From assembly GCA_008729055.1 (NCBI GenBank), contig SDUX01000004.1:1984001-2048000 (forward strand): a stretch of 64,000 bases of DNA, given 5' to 3'. The number at the start of each line of letters is the position of its first letter. Position 1 is the stretch's first letter. The position numbers were made by a program, and so were the translations under genes. Source of the DNA: Pyropia haitanensis (lineage: Eukaryota; Rhodophyta; Bangiophyceae; Bangiales; Bangiaceae). Positions 32,477-44,300 of this stretch are shown here, one piece after another. Below the pieces are notes generated by a model, which did no database searches, had not been told where the DNA came from, and saw only the letters and a list, made by a program, of their open reading frames with translations.

Positions 32477-35400
32477 CCATGACGAGAGCGACATGGAGCC
32501 GCTCGGCTGAGGGCTTTTGTAGGCAGCGTCTGGGTGGGCCGACCTATTCGACGAGTTTTGCGGTCCTTGTCACAACGCGGAGGCAGCCGGGTCCGTTGAG
32601 GTTTTGAAACCTATGCAGCCGCGCTGCGCAGACGCTCAATCGATCGGGCAGTGGAACAGAGACTCAAGACGCACTGACCAGGTTTTTAGAAACGTGGCAA
32701 TCACCGTTTTGAAAATGATACAGCGTTGCACTTTTGGATGTTTAATGCAGATCACTACGGCCCAACGAGGTTTCTGCGGGCTACCGCCTAAATTTAACGA
32801 ACCCCTCCTTCGGCAGCAGTCAGAGCCCCGAAGGACGAGAAACAAAGACCGCGTACCCATCACCACGACCAAGTATGCCACGTTCTCGCTCGCAAGCTGG
32901 TGACCTCCACGCCCCTCGCGTCCGGCCGCTCGCTTAACTGTCGGCGTGGCCGTACGTAGCGACCAGCTGCACCGCCGCGTCGTGCCGCGATGGCAGGTTG
33001 TACACAGAGGACGCTGCGTACACCTCCCCTGGAGCACACGCGGAACACCTTGTCCGCGTGCGAGGGAGGGAGCTTGCTTCCCGGGCGTGCGGTGGTTGGC
33101 CAGCAAGCCAGCACATGCGCTGGACTTTGCAGAAAGCGAAAGAGGCGGGAGGATTGGCCAACAAGGACCCCGCAACCCCAGGACGTGTATGGGCCTGGCG
33201 CGACCATTTGACGACCTGCTGGCGCACGCGGCAGCCGAGGCGTCCTCGTGCGGCAGATAGCCTTGTCTGGAGGGGTCACACTGTGAGCTTCATCGACGGT
33301 TTAGGTGGCAGAGGGAACCCGTGTGCCCCACTATTGAAGATAGAGAATCGCCTGCTATAAATATCGAGTTGCCTACGCCGAGGCCATTCCGCCGAGTGCC
33401 CTTTGTCTAGCACAACGCGCACGCCTCCCAACCTACGTGCTACACCTTAGCGGGTGAGGCATCCGGCGCGCGCAGTCCACCGCCATCGCCTTGGCGTGCC
33501 CGCCACGAGAACCTCTTGTAGGTCGCGGAGGGCGCCGACGCAGTGCCGACGCCCCCCTGAACCCCGTAACACAGCATCGCGCTAGGTGTAGCGCGGCTCC
33601 AGGCTTCCAGCATCCCCCCTGGCCACCTCTCTCGCCGACTGCCTGCATGGTGGTGCTTGCCACACAGTGTCTGTCTTCCAGTGTGGCGTTGGGGGGGACG
33701 GGAGGAGGGGAGGAAAGTGGAATGAGACGCAAAGCAACGGCCCCACACTGTAGCGGCAAGGCAAGGCCCCGTGGTGCAGCTGTAGCAGAAGGAGTTGAAG
33801 GGAGGCGGGGATGTTGGCCATGGGCCACTCATGTTGTGGCAACACCACGCCGCGTGAGCCGTACGGCCGCAACGGTGGTGCGCTCATTTCCATGCGTGCG
33901 CTTCTCCATAGGCTGGCCTTCGGCAGGGGGGTCTCCTCCGAAAGAGACTTGGGACGGCTGCAACCACCGCCCGTGGTTTGGCGGCGGGTTGTGCAGAACC
34001 TTTTCATGGAAGACACCCAGGGGATGTGAATTTTTCTGTGCTTGTTCATTATATGCTGTTGGTCACGCATTAGCTACGAAGGAGAGGATGATTGGTCGCG
34101 GATGCTGATTGTGGCCAAAGAAGAGCAGCGGAGACAAATCCCTAACGAGGCGCGGTGCTCGCGGGCTCGCCACGTCTCTCTAGGCAGCAAGCTGACCGGC
34201 CCCGTGGAAGGACGATGCACGACAACAACCTGCTTGGCCCTGGCTGATTCCACGAGTCCTGGCCATCGGGCTCTTCTTGAGCAGAGGGGGCTTGAGCTCA
34301 AAGACAAAGAGCTGCGGGCCCCACCTCTGGGGTGCTGGTTGCCGGCCACCGTGCCGTGCGGATCCTGCCCACCTCAGAGGCCCGCCAAACCGGCTACGAT
34401 CTACTGTGTGACCCGATACCGTTGAGCACTCCTCGTCCACACAATTGCCTGTCTCTCGTCGCGTACAGTGACCTTCTGTTTGCATACAGTTCGCTCCGAT
34501 CGAATGCTTCAGATTGACGCAGTCGGGCGTTCATGACTACAAACTTTGGATCTGCCCCGCTCGTGTTGACCACCACTCTTGTCAAGCACCCGTCGCGACC
34601 GGGCCGTGGAGGCCGCTCCTTGGTGCGCATGCTCACCCATACTGGGGACTCTCTCCCGTCCAGCCTCCTCACTAGTTCTTTCTTTCTCCAACAGCATCTG
34701 CATGCGAGCAGTCCAACACGCTTCTCGTCATCCTGCGCGCTGCTCGCGCCGTAGTGTCGACCGCCACCGAGGCGGTCGTACGCTTCTCCAAGTAGTATTC
34801 ACGTACTGCGAGGCATACCGGGCGCAGCATCCACAGCCCTGCGTCTTCTTTTCTATTCGTGCGGTTGGCTAGTGCGAGCGAGGGCTGGGTGTGAAAGGCG
34901 GGGTTGGGAGTGGAAGAAACCCTCGCACGAGATGGAGAACATTGTAGAACAAGGATCCCAAGGCGTCACATAATGACGGTGAGGGGGAGCGGAAACGGCA
35001 TACTGCACCCATACAACCAGAGGGGAAACGACACCGAGATGGAGGAGCGTCTGGGTAGGGGCTGTCCGTCCAGGTCGACGAGGGATGCACACCATGCCCT
35101 TCAACCGCCGCAGCAAAAACCTTGGACGATTTGCCGCCGGAACAACTTTGTCTTTGAATCATCGTTAATCCGCAGCAAGAAATGTGGGCAAAAATGGCCG
35201 GGTCGTCCTTGTCAATTGCGTGTTTCCCTCCTGCGAGCCGTTCAACCGACCAACCGCTTCTTGGGTGTTGCAATCCGCCTGACCTCCGGGCCTTGACACA
35301 AGGTGGCGCACCACCACCCGTTTCCTTCCCCGCATCGTTGCCTTTGCACCGGGCCCCACTGCCTGCACTGCGTGGCCGCCGGACGAGAACAAATGTGACA

Positions 35401-36075
35401 GCCGAGTGTCCCCCCTTCCGACGATGACCAGGCTTGGCCGTCTCCCTTAGCAGCTGGTGTCTCCTACACCGCGCGAGCACCCCTGTTCACAATGGCGTGC
35501 GGCGAATTCTCCTCCATATGCCGCCCCCGGCCTACCGCCCCGTGCCTGCCCATAGTTGGCTAGGCGCCCCCGCGAACCACGACGCCCTCCACGGCCCTCT
35601 GCGGGTGGAACCGTCGGGAGCAGATGAACGGCGGAGCGGGGCGGCCGCCCTAGCGGACTGGGGCCCGCGCAGTGGGTGCTAAACCGGGACCACGTGCAAG
35701 AGGGGTCGGAGCCGATCATCACGATTCTTGCTTGCACGGCAACGGTGCTCGACCCCTGTTGGCAGCAAGAAATTTGCCAAGAGTTTGCTGCTCAAAGCAC
35801 GATTCTTGCACTGGTGCAAAAGTCAAGCAGTCTTGTCGTCCAGAACAAAAAATCTCCCGCGTTTGATTCAGCCGGTTTGTCGGACGGTGTCCAATGAAAA
35901 CTCTCGGTTGACTTGGAGAGCGCAGCGTTGAGAACGAACCCCTCTGTCATGCGCGTACCCACATCCACGCAGCCGCCGCCGCAGTCGCATTCGCCGACGG
36001 GCGGGCGGCGGCCGCGGCGGACCGCGAGGCGGGGTCTGCCGCCGCGGCGGCCGCCGCCGCTCGTCGCGCGGCGAG
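32477..36075. other. gene-poor 3.6-kb stretch
   Basis: Moderate GC, no long homopolymers, and no ORF with a recognisable domain. A TATAAATAT sequence lies at 33356-33364, and the plus-strand ORF of about 205 codons downstream (33491-34108) has no identifiable product. A plus-strand open segment around 35676-35897 reads like ordinary protein (SEPIITILACTATVLDPCWQ) but lacks an ATG. I found no tRNA, rRNA or clear transposon coding sequence. Confidence 0.45.
33356..33364 (+). promoter_or_regulatory. TATA-like TATAAATAT
   Basis: A good TATA-box match in moderate-GC sequence. The downstream ORF at 33491 is not convincing, so this is recorded only as a candidate. Confidence 0.25.
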
Positions 36076-36177
36076 CTAGTCCCGCTTGGGATTGAGGTCG
36101 CGCGCCCAGTTGAGCGAGTAGTCGGCCTTCGTCGCGCCATCCACCGCGTTCCACACCTTGATCGTCTTGTCCGCCTC
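36076..36177 (-). pseudogene. PRL1: isolated C-terminal fragment of PRL1/PLRG1 WD40 splicing factor
   Basis: The minus strand reads EADKTIKVWNAVDGATKADY then SLNWARDLNPKRD and TAG. The EADKTIK(V/M) block, followed by a (D/E)xATxx...W/F tail, is the diagnostic C-terminus of PRL1/PLRG1, a WD40 component of the NineTeen/Prp19 complex of the spliceosome. The full protein is about 450-520 aa with seven WD repeats. No other WD-repeat coding segment is visible within 2 kb upstream on this strand. The fragment could be the last exon after a long intron (an AG precedes GCGGAC at 36174) or, more likely, a detached partial duplicate. Confidence 0.6.
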
Positions 36178-38873
36178 GGCCGGCAGCAGCGGTGGCGGCG
36201 CGAGTAGCCTGGGGGTTGGCGGTCGCAGCCCCACGAAGGGGGGCACGCGTCTGCACTTCCTCGGGAGGGGTCGTTTTGGTCGCCGTGGGCGGAACGAGGA
36301 CATCCGCACGGCGGGAGAGCGGCACGCGTCGGCCGTGAGCACGTTGTCGTACGAGAGAAAGGCGGCAAGAGGGAAGCACCAATTTTTTTGTTATTCCCCA
36401 CCTTCATGTGCAGGTGTATTGACTGACTCGACAACGGGAGATATTCTGGCTGCACGGCCGTCTTCCCGGAGCGGCCTTGATAGCTCTTGAGCAAAACGCG
36501 ACAAGCGTTGTCTAAAAATGCTGTTCCCCGCAGCAGTTTTTTTCGATCCGTTGTACACAGCGCTCCGTTATAATAACGCTTGTTCCCGACGTGCGACAGC
36601 GTAGCCCCAAGAACGGCGCTTCTTTTGGTGTAACGGTTGTCCCCGGTACTCATACGGAACCTACTCCTGAAGCGCATGCTATGAGAAATCACGGAAAACG
36701 TGGGCGGAACATGTGATGCTGGGGGGTCTCAAATCGTTGCATCCCCGGATTACACCAAAAATGCAAGAAATCCGTGGTCCCGGTTTAGCCTGCGCTGCGC
36801 CGGGCGGACAGGCGGGGCAGCCTCGTCCCTTCGGCGCCTGACGAGAACAGGGGCGGCGCTGCAGCCCCCGCTCCTGTTGCTGACCATGGATGTATGCGAG
36901 TAATGTCCTTGCACATGTATTCACAGCGAGAGGTATTCGAGCATGAGCACCGCCGACTTGGCATAAGGGTTGAGTACACGTTTTTGTATTCTCACACCTG
37001 CAGCCGGCGACGTGACGTGGTGGGCGGGCGGCCACGGCCACGGCGCCGCGGACAGCGGGGCGGGAAAGGACCAGGCGCCACGGCGGTGCCGGGGTGCCGG
37101 CCACGGCGGCGCCGGTGCCGGCGCCGCCACCCCGTGCCGACGACCGCACCGGCGGCCGCCGCGGTCGACAGCCCCACTCTGGCAGAACGAAGAGGACGGG
37201 ACAGGCCGCGCCGGCGCGGCGACGGGGCGCGCCGGCGGTGGCGACGCGGCGCGCCGTCGGCGGTGACCCGCGGCGCGCGTCGACGACCAGCGGCGGCCGA
37301 CGGCACGCCAGCCACCCCGACCGGGCGGCCTCGCCAAGAAGCGGGCGCGGCAGGGAGCGGCGCCGCGCGGCGGCGCCGCGCCGTGCGCGTCGGCCACTCA
37401 CAGGGACCGGCCGGGCGCCACGCTGGACCGCCTTGTCAGGCGCAGGGGGCGGGTGCGCCGAGCAGACGGCCGCCGCGGCGGCGCGGCGCTCGCGTCGCCC
37501 ACTCACGGCGGGCGGCGGGTGGCCACCGCCAGGCTGGGCGGTCTCGCAAGGTACAGCCGCACGGGACTCGGACCGCCGCCGCCCGCCACCGCCGTCGGCC
37601 CCGCGATCGCCGCCCCGCTTGGCGGCCGCCCATACGCCGCTACGAGCCCCGCTGGGGCGTGGTCGCCAGGCAGCCAGGGGGTAGGGCGGCATCGGCGGCC
37701 GCCGAGTGGATCGCCCGCGGGATGCACTCCCCCCCCCCCCCGCTCCCCCGCGCGCCCGCTGCCGCGGACCCACCGCGGCACGGCCGCGGCGCGTCCAGTA
37801 GCATGGGCGACGGGCCCCGCGCGCCGCCCGCCCCCTGCCCCCGCCGCACCGCGGGGGCGGCGCGTGGGCAGCCGTCGCCCCTCACCCCACGTCGCCCGCT
37901 GCGGGTCGCGCAACCACGCTGGTCACGCCACCGCGGCCGCCCCCCCCGGCGTGCCCCCCAGTGGCGACGCCCCGCCGCGCCCGCACCGCCGCCGCGGCCG
38001 CCTGCTGGCACGTGCTCTTTCCCGCACACGCGCACGGCGGGCGGCCTCGACCGCCCACGACGGCGCCCCCGCCCTTGTCATTGTCAGGGCCTACCCCGCG
38101 CGGAGCGGGCAGCCGGCGCCCGCCCCGGCCCGGAGCGGAAGGGGGGGGAAGCAACGTGGGCGGGGGGGAGTGGCGGGTGGGAAGGTCACGGAGCATCGTC
38201 GGCTACCGTGGAGGAAACCCGCTGGGAGTGGTGCCCAGCGGGCAACCCCCCAGCGCAAGCGCCGCGCGTGCCCCTTCCGTGCGGTGGACGCTGGGGGCGG
38301 GGGACGGCCGGCGGCTGCGCGACGCGGCCGCCAACGCCCGTCGCCCAAGAGCGGCGGCCGGCAGTTTGGGTGGGACGGGACTGGCAAGGCCTCCCGCCCT
38401 ACCCGGGGCCCCTGCCCGGCTGTGGCGACGCACTGCCCCCCCCCCTCCCGACGCGGTCAACACGCTCGTACCACGCAGGAGCCATCACGCTCCCCTACCC
38501 ACCCTGGTGGGAAGCGGGGGGGCGCTGGAAACCGCGGGCTGAGGTCGGAAGCTGGAGGGGAGTCGGCGGGGGGGGGGGTGTGGCGGCACCCGCGGCCGGC
38601 AAGCGCACCCCCCTGGGGCTCCCCCATCGGGCGGCGCGTGGCGTCTCTCTCTAGCCCGCGGTGGGCGAGCGGGGCCGGCACCGCCCTTTCCCCCCCCCCC
38701 CGCCGCCCGACCCCGACCCGACCGCCCCCCCTCACGGCGCATCCAACCCCCACCCGCCCTCGCCGGTGCCCCGCCCGCCCACGCCGGTGGCCCGTTCCCC
38801 CTCGCCGGTGCGCCGCGGCCGTCCCCGCCCCCCCCCCCCCGCTCCGCTCGCCCGACTGGCCAGAACAAAACCG
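36178..38873. other. intergenic; GC-rich from 37.0 kb with degenerate tandem repeat
   Basis: To about 36.95 kb the DNA is AT-richer with nothing recognisable. From 37.0 to 38.8 kb it is GC-rich; ORFs on both strands are Arg/Pro-rich. The only structure I can support is the repeat at about 37.26-37.62 kb, listed separately. Confidence 0.4.
37260..37620. repeat. three degenerate tandem units of about 100-110 bp
   Basis: The minus-strand translation shows three related units containing PAVSGRRERRAAAAA, PVPVSGRRARRGAAARR and PLVVDARRGSPPTARR, each followed by a Pro/Leu-rich end. The plus strand shows the same periodicity (ARRPLTGTGRAPRWTALSG and SRRPLTAGGGWPPPGWAVSQ). Units are well diverged. 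It may be a minisatellite or part of a repeat protein; the strand is undecided. Confidence 0.45.
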
Positions 38874-39709
38874 TCAAAGCCACCGCTCCATCGGCGCCGC
38901 GGGCGGCGGGCACGCGCGGCGCGCCCACGCGACCACCCGCGGCAGCACGCACTCGGTGTGGCTGAGCGCCCGCCGCAGGTGCGGGATGGTACACGCGACT
39001 CTCCCGCCCTGCCCCCCATCGGTGGCGCCCTTCCCCCCTGCTGCCGCCGCGGCCAACACGTTGTCGTCCGCTTCCAGCTGGGCGGGGTCGTTAAAGTGGG
39101 TGCCGTGCGGCTCCGCGGTGGTGCCGACCCACATGTGCCACTCGACGCTCAGCCGCGCGCAGCGGCAGAGCAGCCCCGTGACGAGGAGGCGGCGGAGGAC
39201 GGCCGCCTCGGCGCCCTCCAGGTCCAGCCGGCACAGCAGGTACGCGTCGGGGGGGAAGGTGCGGCGGAGCCACGCCGCAAAGTCCACCCGCGCCGCCGCG
39301 GCGGCGCCGCCGCCGTCATCGTCGCCGCCGCCGCCGCTGCCAGACGACCGCGCCCCGGCGGGCGCGTCCACCGCCGCCGGCAGCGCGGGCACCACGTGCA
39401 CGCGGCCGCCACCCATAGCCGCCGTCGCCGCCGCGGCGTCGGGTGCAAACACGTACACGTCATAGTCGGCGGGCGCCGCGGACGTGACGTGCGCGCGGGC
39501 GCCAAAGACCGACCGCGGCGCGCGGGCCCACCAGTCGACACCCGCCGTCGCGGTCGCCGCGACGGTCGCGTCGATAAAGACGAGCCGCGTGCCGGGCGGG
39601 GGGGCCATGCCGCCGGTCGGGTCTGGGGGGACGAGCACGCCGCGCCGCGGCGGGGAACCGCCCGCGCGGGGCGGCGGCGGCGGCGGCGGCTGCGGTGGTG
39701 CTGCCGCCG

Positions 39710-39746
<37 letters not shown>

Positions 39747-39935
39747 GGCGGCGGTGGTGGCGGTGGTTGGGGTGGTGGCGGTGGCGGGCGTGGCCGCCGC
39801 GGTGGCGAGGCGCACGTGGGCGGGAACGGGCGGGAACGCGCGGAGCGCCAGCGCGGTGAGGGCGGCGACGGCGGCGACGGCGGCAATGGCGGGGACGGCG
39901 CGGTCGAGGCGACGGAGGAGGCGGGAGGGCGCCAT
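38874..39935 (-). CDS. type II membrane protein with FkbM-like methyltransferase core
   Basis: The ATG at 39935 gives 353 aa, no intron. A short basic N-terminus is followed by one hydrophobic anchor (about 14-33), then an Ala/Thr/Pro-rich stem, as in Golgi type II enzymes. The luminal part contains RLVFIDATVAATATAGVDWW, YDVYVFAPD and a strongly conserved-looking block at about 228-258: DAYLLCRLDLEGAEAAVLRR then LLVTGLLCRCARLSVEWH. The (K/R)xDxEGAE...L...vEWH pattern is the signature of the FkbM-like domain found in many algal proteins. The N-terminal SAM-binding Gly motif is not obvious, so methyltransferase activity is uncertain. It may act on glycans; substrate unknown. Confidence 0.6.
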
Positions 39936-40370
39936 CGGGAGCGGGGACGAGTCGACGGCCGCAGCGGCAGGGGCGGGGGGGGGGGAGCGCGCAGCGGGAG
40001 GAGAGGGGAGCGGTCGGGGGGTGGGGGGGTGGCGGGAAGAGGAAGCAGTGCGCGACAAAGTTGGGGCGGGGGGGTGGGGATGGGGGGGGGGAAAAGGAGA
40101 CCAGGCAGCACAAGGGGACCGGCGAGCGCGCCCGTCACAGCAGTGTAGGTCGCCATTCCCCCCCCCCGCGCAGAGGAAAACAGCGTGGCCGCCACCCCCC
40201 CCTCCAGACGGAACGGGGGTGCCCGCGCGCCGCGGCTCGCCGGCAGGGGGACGGGGCGGCCCATGGAATTTGGGAGGCGGCGCGCCGCCTGCCGCGAGCC
40301 GTTGGCCCGCGCGGCCGACCGCGTCGCCGCGTCGTCGGCGCACCCACGCGGTCGCGCGCCGCCGCCCGCC

Positions 40371-40405
<35 letters not shown>

Positions 40406-40526
40406 GCGGCGGCGCCGCGACGAGCCGCCGCCGCCGCCAACGGCGCACGGGGGGTGGTGAGGCCGCCGCCGCGGGCGCGCCCGCCTCGGGCCGCCGCGCG
40501 CGCCGTCGACGGCGGCGCCGCCGCGG

Positions 40527-40566
<40 letters not shown>

Positions 40567-40726
40567 GCCCCGTCGGCGGCGGCCACCGCCGCCACGACGG
40601 GCGGGGCGGCCACGCGGCGCGGCGCGGCGGGGGGGGGGGGGGGGACGGCGTCGCCGCCCGCGCCCGCGCGGCGCCTCCCCAGGCGCGGGTCCCCTCTGCG
40701 CGTTCAGCGCTGCCGTGGCGGAGGGG

Positions 40727-40757
<31 letters not shown>

Positions 40758-41385
40758 GCCGCCGCGTGGGGGAGGGCGGCGCCGCGCCGACCGCCACCTG
40801 CGGTGGGTCGTGGCGGCGCGGGCTGGCGGCGGTGGGGGTGGGGATGGTGGTGGCGGCGGCGGTGGCGGCGCGACGGTTGCTGGGGGGGGGACGGCGCCGC
40901 GCCGCGCCCGCCGCCGCCCGTGCGTTGCGCCGGCGGTGATAGGGGGCTGCCGCCGCCGGTGGAGGGGGGGAAGAGGCACGCCGTCGCGCGCGGGCGGCGC
41001 TGGGGTGTGTGGTTCCCCGCGCCCGCCCGTGGCCACCCCCCCGCCGCGCGTGCCCGCGGCGGTGGCGGCTGGGGGGCCGCGCCGTGCGGCGGCGGCGCGG
41101 GGAGCGCGGCCGGGCAAGGGCCAAAGACAAAGGGACGCCGCGAGCGGCGGGCACAGGGCGGCAGACACGCGCGGCGGCGGGCCCCAACTGGGGAGCCAAG
41201 CAGAGAGAACCCCCCCCCCCCCCCCCGCCTCCCATACGCAGCCAGCCTCCTCCCTCCCATCCCCCCAGCGCCACGGGCATACGACGGCGGCGGCGGGCGA
41301 CCGCCCGTCCGTCGTGCCCCCCGCCCCGTCGCCCGCCAAGCCGACACCGACGCCACCACCTGCCCGCCCCCGCCCCCCCCCCCTA
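39936..41385. other. intergenic with G27 homopolymer
   Basis: The region between two minus-strand genes. It consists of trinucleotide-like GC sequence and very long G runs, including 40728-40754 (27 G), the longest homopolymer I noted in the window. All ORFs are Arg- or Pro-rich shadows. It should contain the promoter of the FkbM-like gene and the 3' UTR of its upstream neighbour. Confidence 0.5.
40728..40754 (+). repeat. G27 homopolymer
   Basis: Twenty-seven consecutive G. Such tracts form G-quadruplexes and are often misread in length by sequencing. Confidence 0.9.
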
Positions 41386-44300
41386 TCAATAAATGTGCCG
41401 TAATTGGGTGTACTCGGCCCCGCCGCCGCCGCCATACTCGGCCGCGCCCGCCCGGCCACACGCGGGCGCCGCCGCGGCGGCGGCGGCATCGTCGGCGGCG
41501 CCCCGGCGCGCGTCCTCCCCCCCCCTGGGGGGCGGCCCCAGCTGGCGGGAGACGCGCCCCTCGCGGGCCTTTTGCGTCACGTACGCCGCGTCCTCGACGC
41601 GCCCCTGCACGCGCATGGCGCGGGCGAGCCCCTCGAGCAGCCACAGGTCCAGGTCGAGGCAGTGCTGCACGGGGAGGCTGCCCCAGGTCTTGGTGCCCCA
41701 CTCGGCAACCACCTCGAGGGCGGCGGAGAACTGGCGCTCCGCGGCGGGCGCGTCGCCCAGCGCGAGCGACACCATTGCCTGGGAGCCGAGGGCGTCGGCG
41801 TAGATGGGCATCTTTGAGTAGCGCATCGTGTCGAGCACGTCGAGCAGCTGCGACACGACGGAGCGCGCCTTGAGCAGCTCCCCGCGCCGCAGGTGGATCT
41901 GCGTCAGGTTGGTCATCGCGTTGACGGCCAGCGTCGTCTTGCCGAGGCCCGCGGCGGTGAGGACGCGGAGCGCGCGGACGAGGAGCGCGCGCGCCTCGCG
42001 CGTCCGCGGCGGCGTCGCCTGCATCCGGATGGACGCGACGAGCAGCAGCACCAGCACCGAGTCAATGAGCTCCGGGAGGCACGACCGGGCGGGCGACACC
42101 TCCCCCATCAGCTCCATCGCACGCTGCAGCGGCTCCTCCGCCGCTTCCACGTTGAGCGTGTCGCAGTGGGCCTCGCCGAGGGCCAGGTGCAGCCGCGCCT
42201 TGGAGCGGAGCTCGGGGCACACGCCGACGGGCGCAGCCGCCGCCTCGGCGACGCCAATATCCGACCGGACACCGTCACCCGCGGCGGTCGCCGCCGCGGC
42301 CGCTGCGCGCGCCCGCTCAATCTCCGCCTCCTCCCGCTGCCGCCGCGCCGCCGCAGCCGCACCGTCGAGCGGCAGCAGCCGGTCGCCGGGGGGGCCCGCC
42401 GACGCGTCGGCGGCGGCCGCCGCCTCGGCCGCCGCCGCCTCCGTCGCGACCGCCGCGGCCTTGTGCGCCGCCACCACCTGCGCGACCGCGGCGGTGGCCT
42501 CAGCGACGCGCTCCGTCTTGGCCGCCGCCGCCCGGAGCGGGGACAGCGGCGGCAGCATCGTCGCGTCGCCGCCCGCGTCGACGCCGTCCATGCCAGCGTC
42601 CAGCTTGATCGGCGGCGACGTCGACGCCGCGTCCGTCGCCTCGACCGCCTTGCACAGGTAGTCGACGCGCGAAAATGCCGGCACGCAGTACCGCATAATC
42701 GACGCGCCGGCGGTGAGGAACTGGCGCAGCGGCCGCTCGCTCGGGCTCGCCCGCGCAATCTGAGCCGCCGCGTCCATATTGTCCCGCTCCACGTCGTACA
42801 CCGCCATGGCACGCTCGCGCGCCCAGCCGAGCTTGTGGATGCTCTCATCGTCGAGCGACCGCAGGACGCTCTGGAAATAGGCCACAAACCGAGCGCGCGC
42901 GGCGGCAACAAGGCCGGCGGTCAGGCCCGTCGGCGGCGGGTCGCCGAGCTCCCGCGCCGCCACCGTCGCGGCGTCCGCATCGGTGAGGGTGAGGTGCTTG
43001 AGCGGCAGCGGCTCCTCACACACAAACAGCTTGGCGACCGCGTTGAGCTCCAGCCGGTCGTCCACCGACGTCAGCAGCTGCGCGCCAAGCAGCGGCGCCA
43101 GCACCTCCCGCGGCGCGGTGCGCGACGCCAGCACCGACGCGGCAGCGTCGAGGTCAAACGTGCGCGGGAAGACCGACAGCAGCACCAACGCGCGCTGCGA
43201 GGCCGCCGGCAGCACCGACACCCGCCCGCGGATGCTGTCAAAGACGACCCGCCGGAGGCCCGTGACGCGCCGGAGGTCCGCCACCGACACGAGCGCGTCG
43301 TCGCGGACGCCGCCGCCGCCGTCGCCGCCGGCTGCCGCCGACCGCCACACGTCCTCCACCGCCCGCTGCACCTGGTCGGCCTCGTCGTCCTCGACGCCAT
43401 CCAGGCCGGCGCCGCCACCGGCGGGTCGATGCAGCAGCGGCTTGTCAGCGGCCAGCCGCTCGTCGTCGGCCGCGGCGGCCGCCGCCGCCGCTGCCGTGAC
43501 GGCAGACGACGAGTACACCGACTCAGCGGGGCCAACGCCGGCGCCCGCGCCGCCGCCGCCACCGCCGCCAACGTCGGTAGGGGGAGGTGGAGGCGCGCCC
43601 GCCAGCACCCCGTCAATCAGAAACCCCGGCGATGGGCTGGAAAACGCCGCCGCCGCACGCACCAGCGGCGAAAAGCCGTGCACCACCGACGGGAGCAGCA
43701 TGCCGTCGGCCGACGCGGTCCCGGGTGACGACTGCCGCATCAGCGGCGCGCGGACGTCCAGGAGGGGCAGCGGCGTGCCGCCCGGCGTGACGGCCACCCC
43801 AACCCCGCCGGCGGCGCCACCCCCCGCGACGCCACCACCCCCACCCCCACCACCGCCGCCCAGGCCAGGCGGGGTGCCGACGCTACCGGCACCGCCGCCT
43901 CGCCCACCGCCGCCGCCGGTGGCCCCGTCGAGGCCGTCCCGGCGGCCCAGCGGCGGGGGCGGCCCCGCCCCCCCCGCGTCCGACATGAGCGGCGCGGAAA
44001 AGAGGCGTGACAGGGACGCGTCGCCGACGGTCGCGCCACCACCGCCGCCCGCCGCCGCCGCCCCCGTCGTGGCGCCGACCAGTCCCGGCGGCGGGTGCCC
44101 CCCCCCCCCCCCGACGCGGGTATCTGCGCGAGCCCCGGCAGCGACAGCAGCACCGACGGTGACGGCAGCAGCGATGGCGACGGGAGCGCCGACAGAGACG
44201 GCACCATCGGGGACCAGCCTTCGTACGAGCCAAGCAGGCGGGGCAGGCCGCCGCTGCCCTGCCCGCCGCCCGCGTCGCCGGGGGACGCGCCGGCCCCGAC

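Noticed and set aside
39149..41701. 850-codon minus-strand ORF overlapping the FkbM-like and STAND-like genes
   Set aside because: It is Arg/Pro-rich, in a different frame from both genes, and has no domain.
41910..41960. A Walker-A-like AAGLGKTTLA in the C-terminal half of the bZIP/STAND-like protein
   Set aside because: It falls inside a TPR-type helix pair, where a Gly-containing turn between helices is expected. There is no Walker B or other NB-ARC motif after it, so it is read as coincidence.
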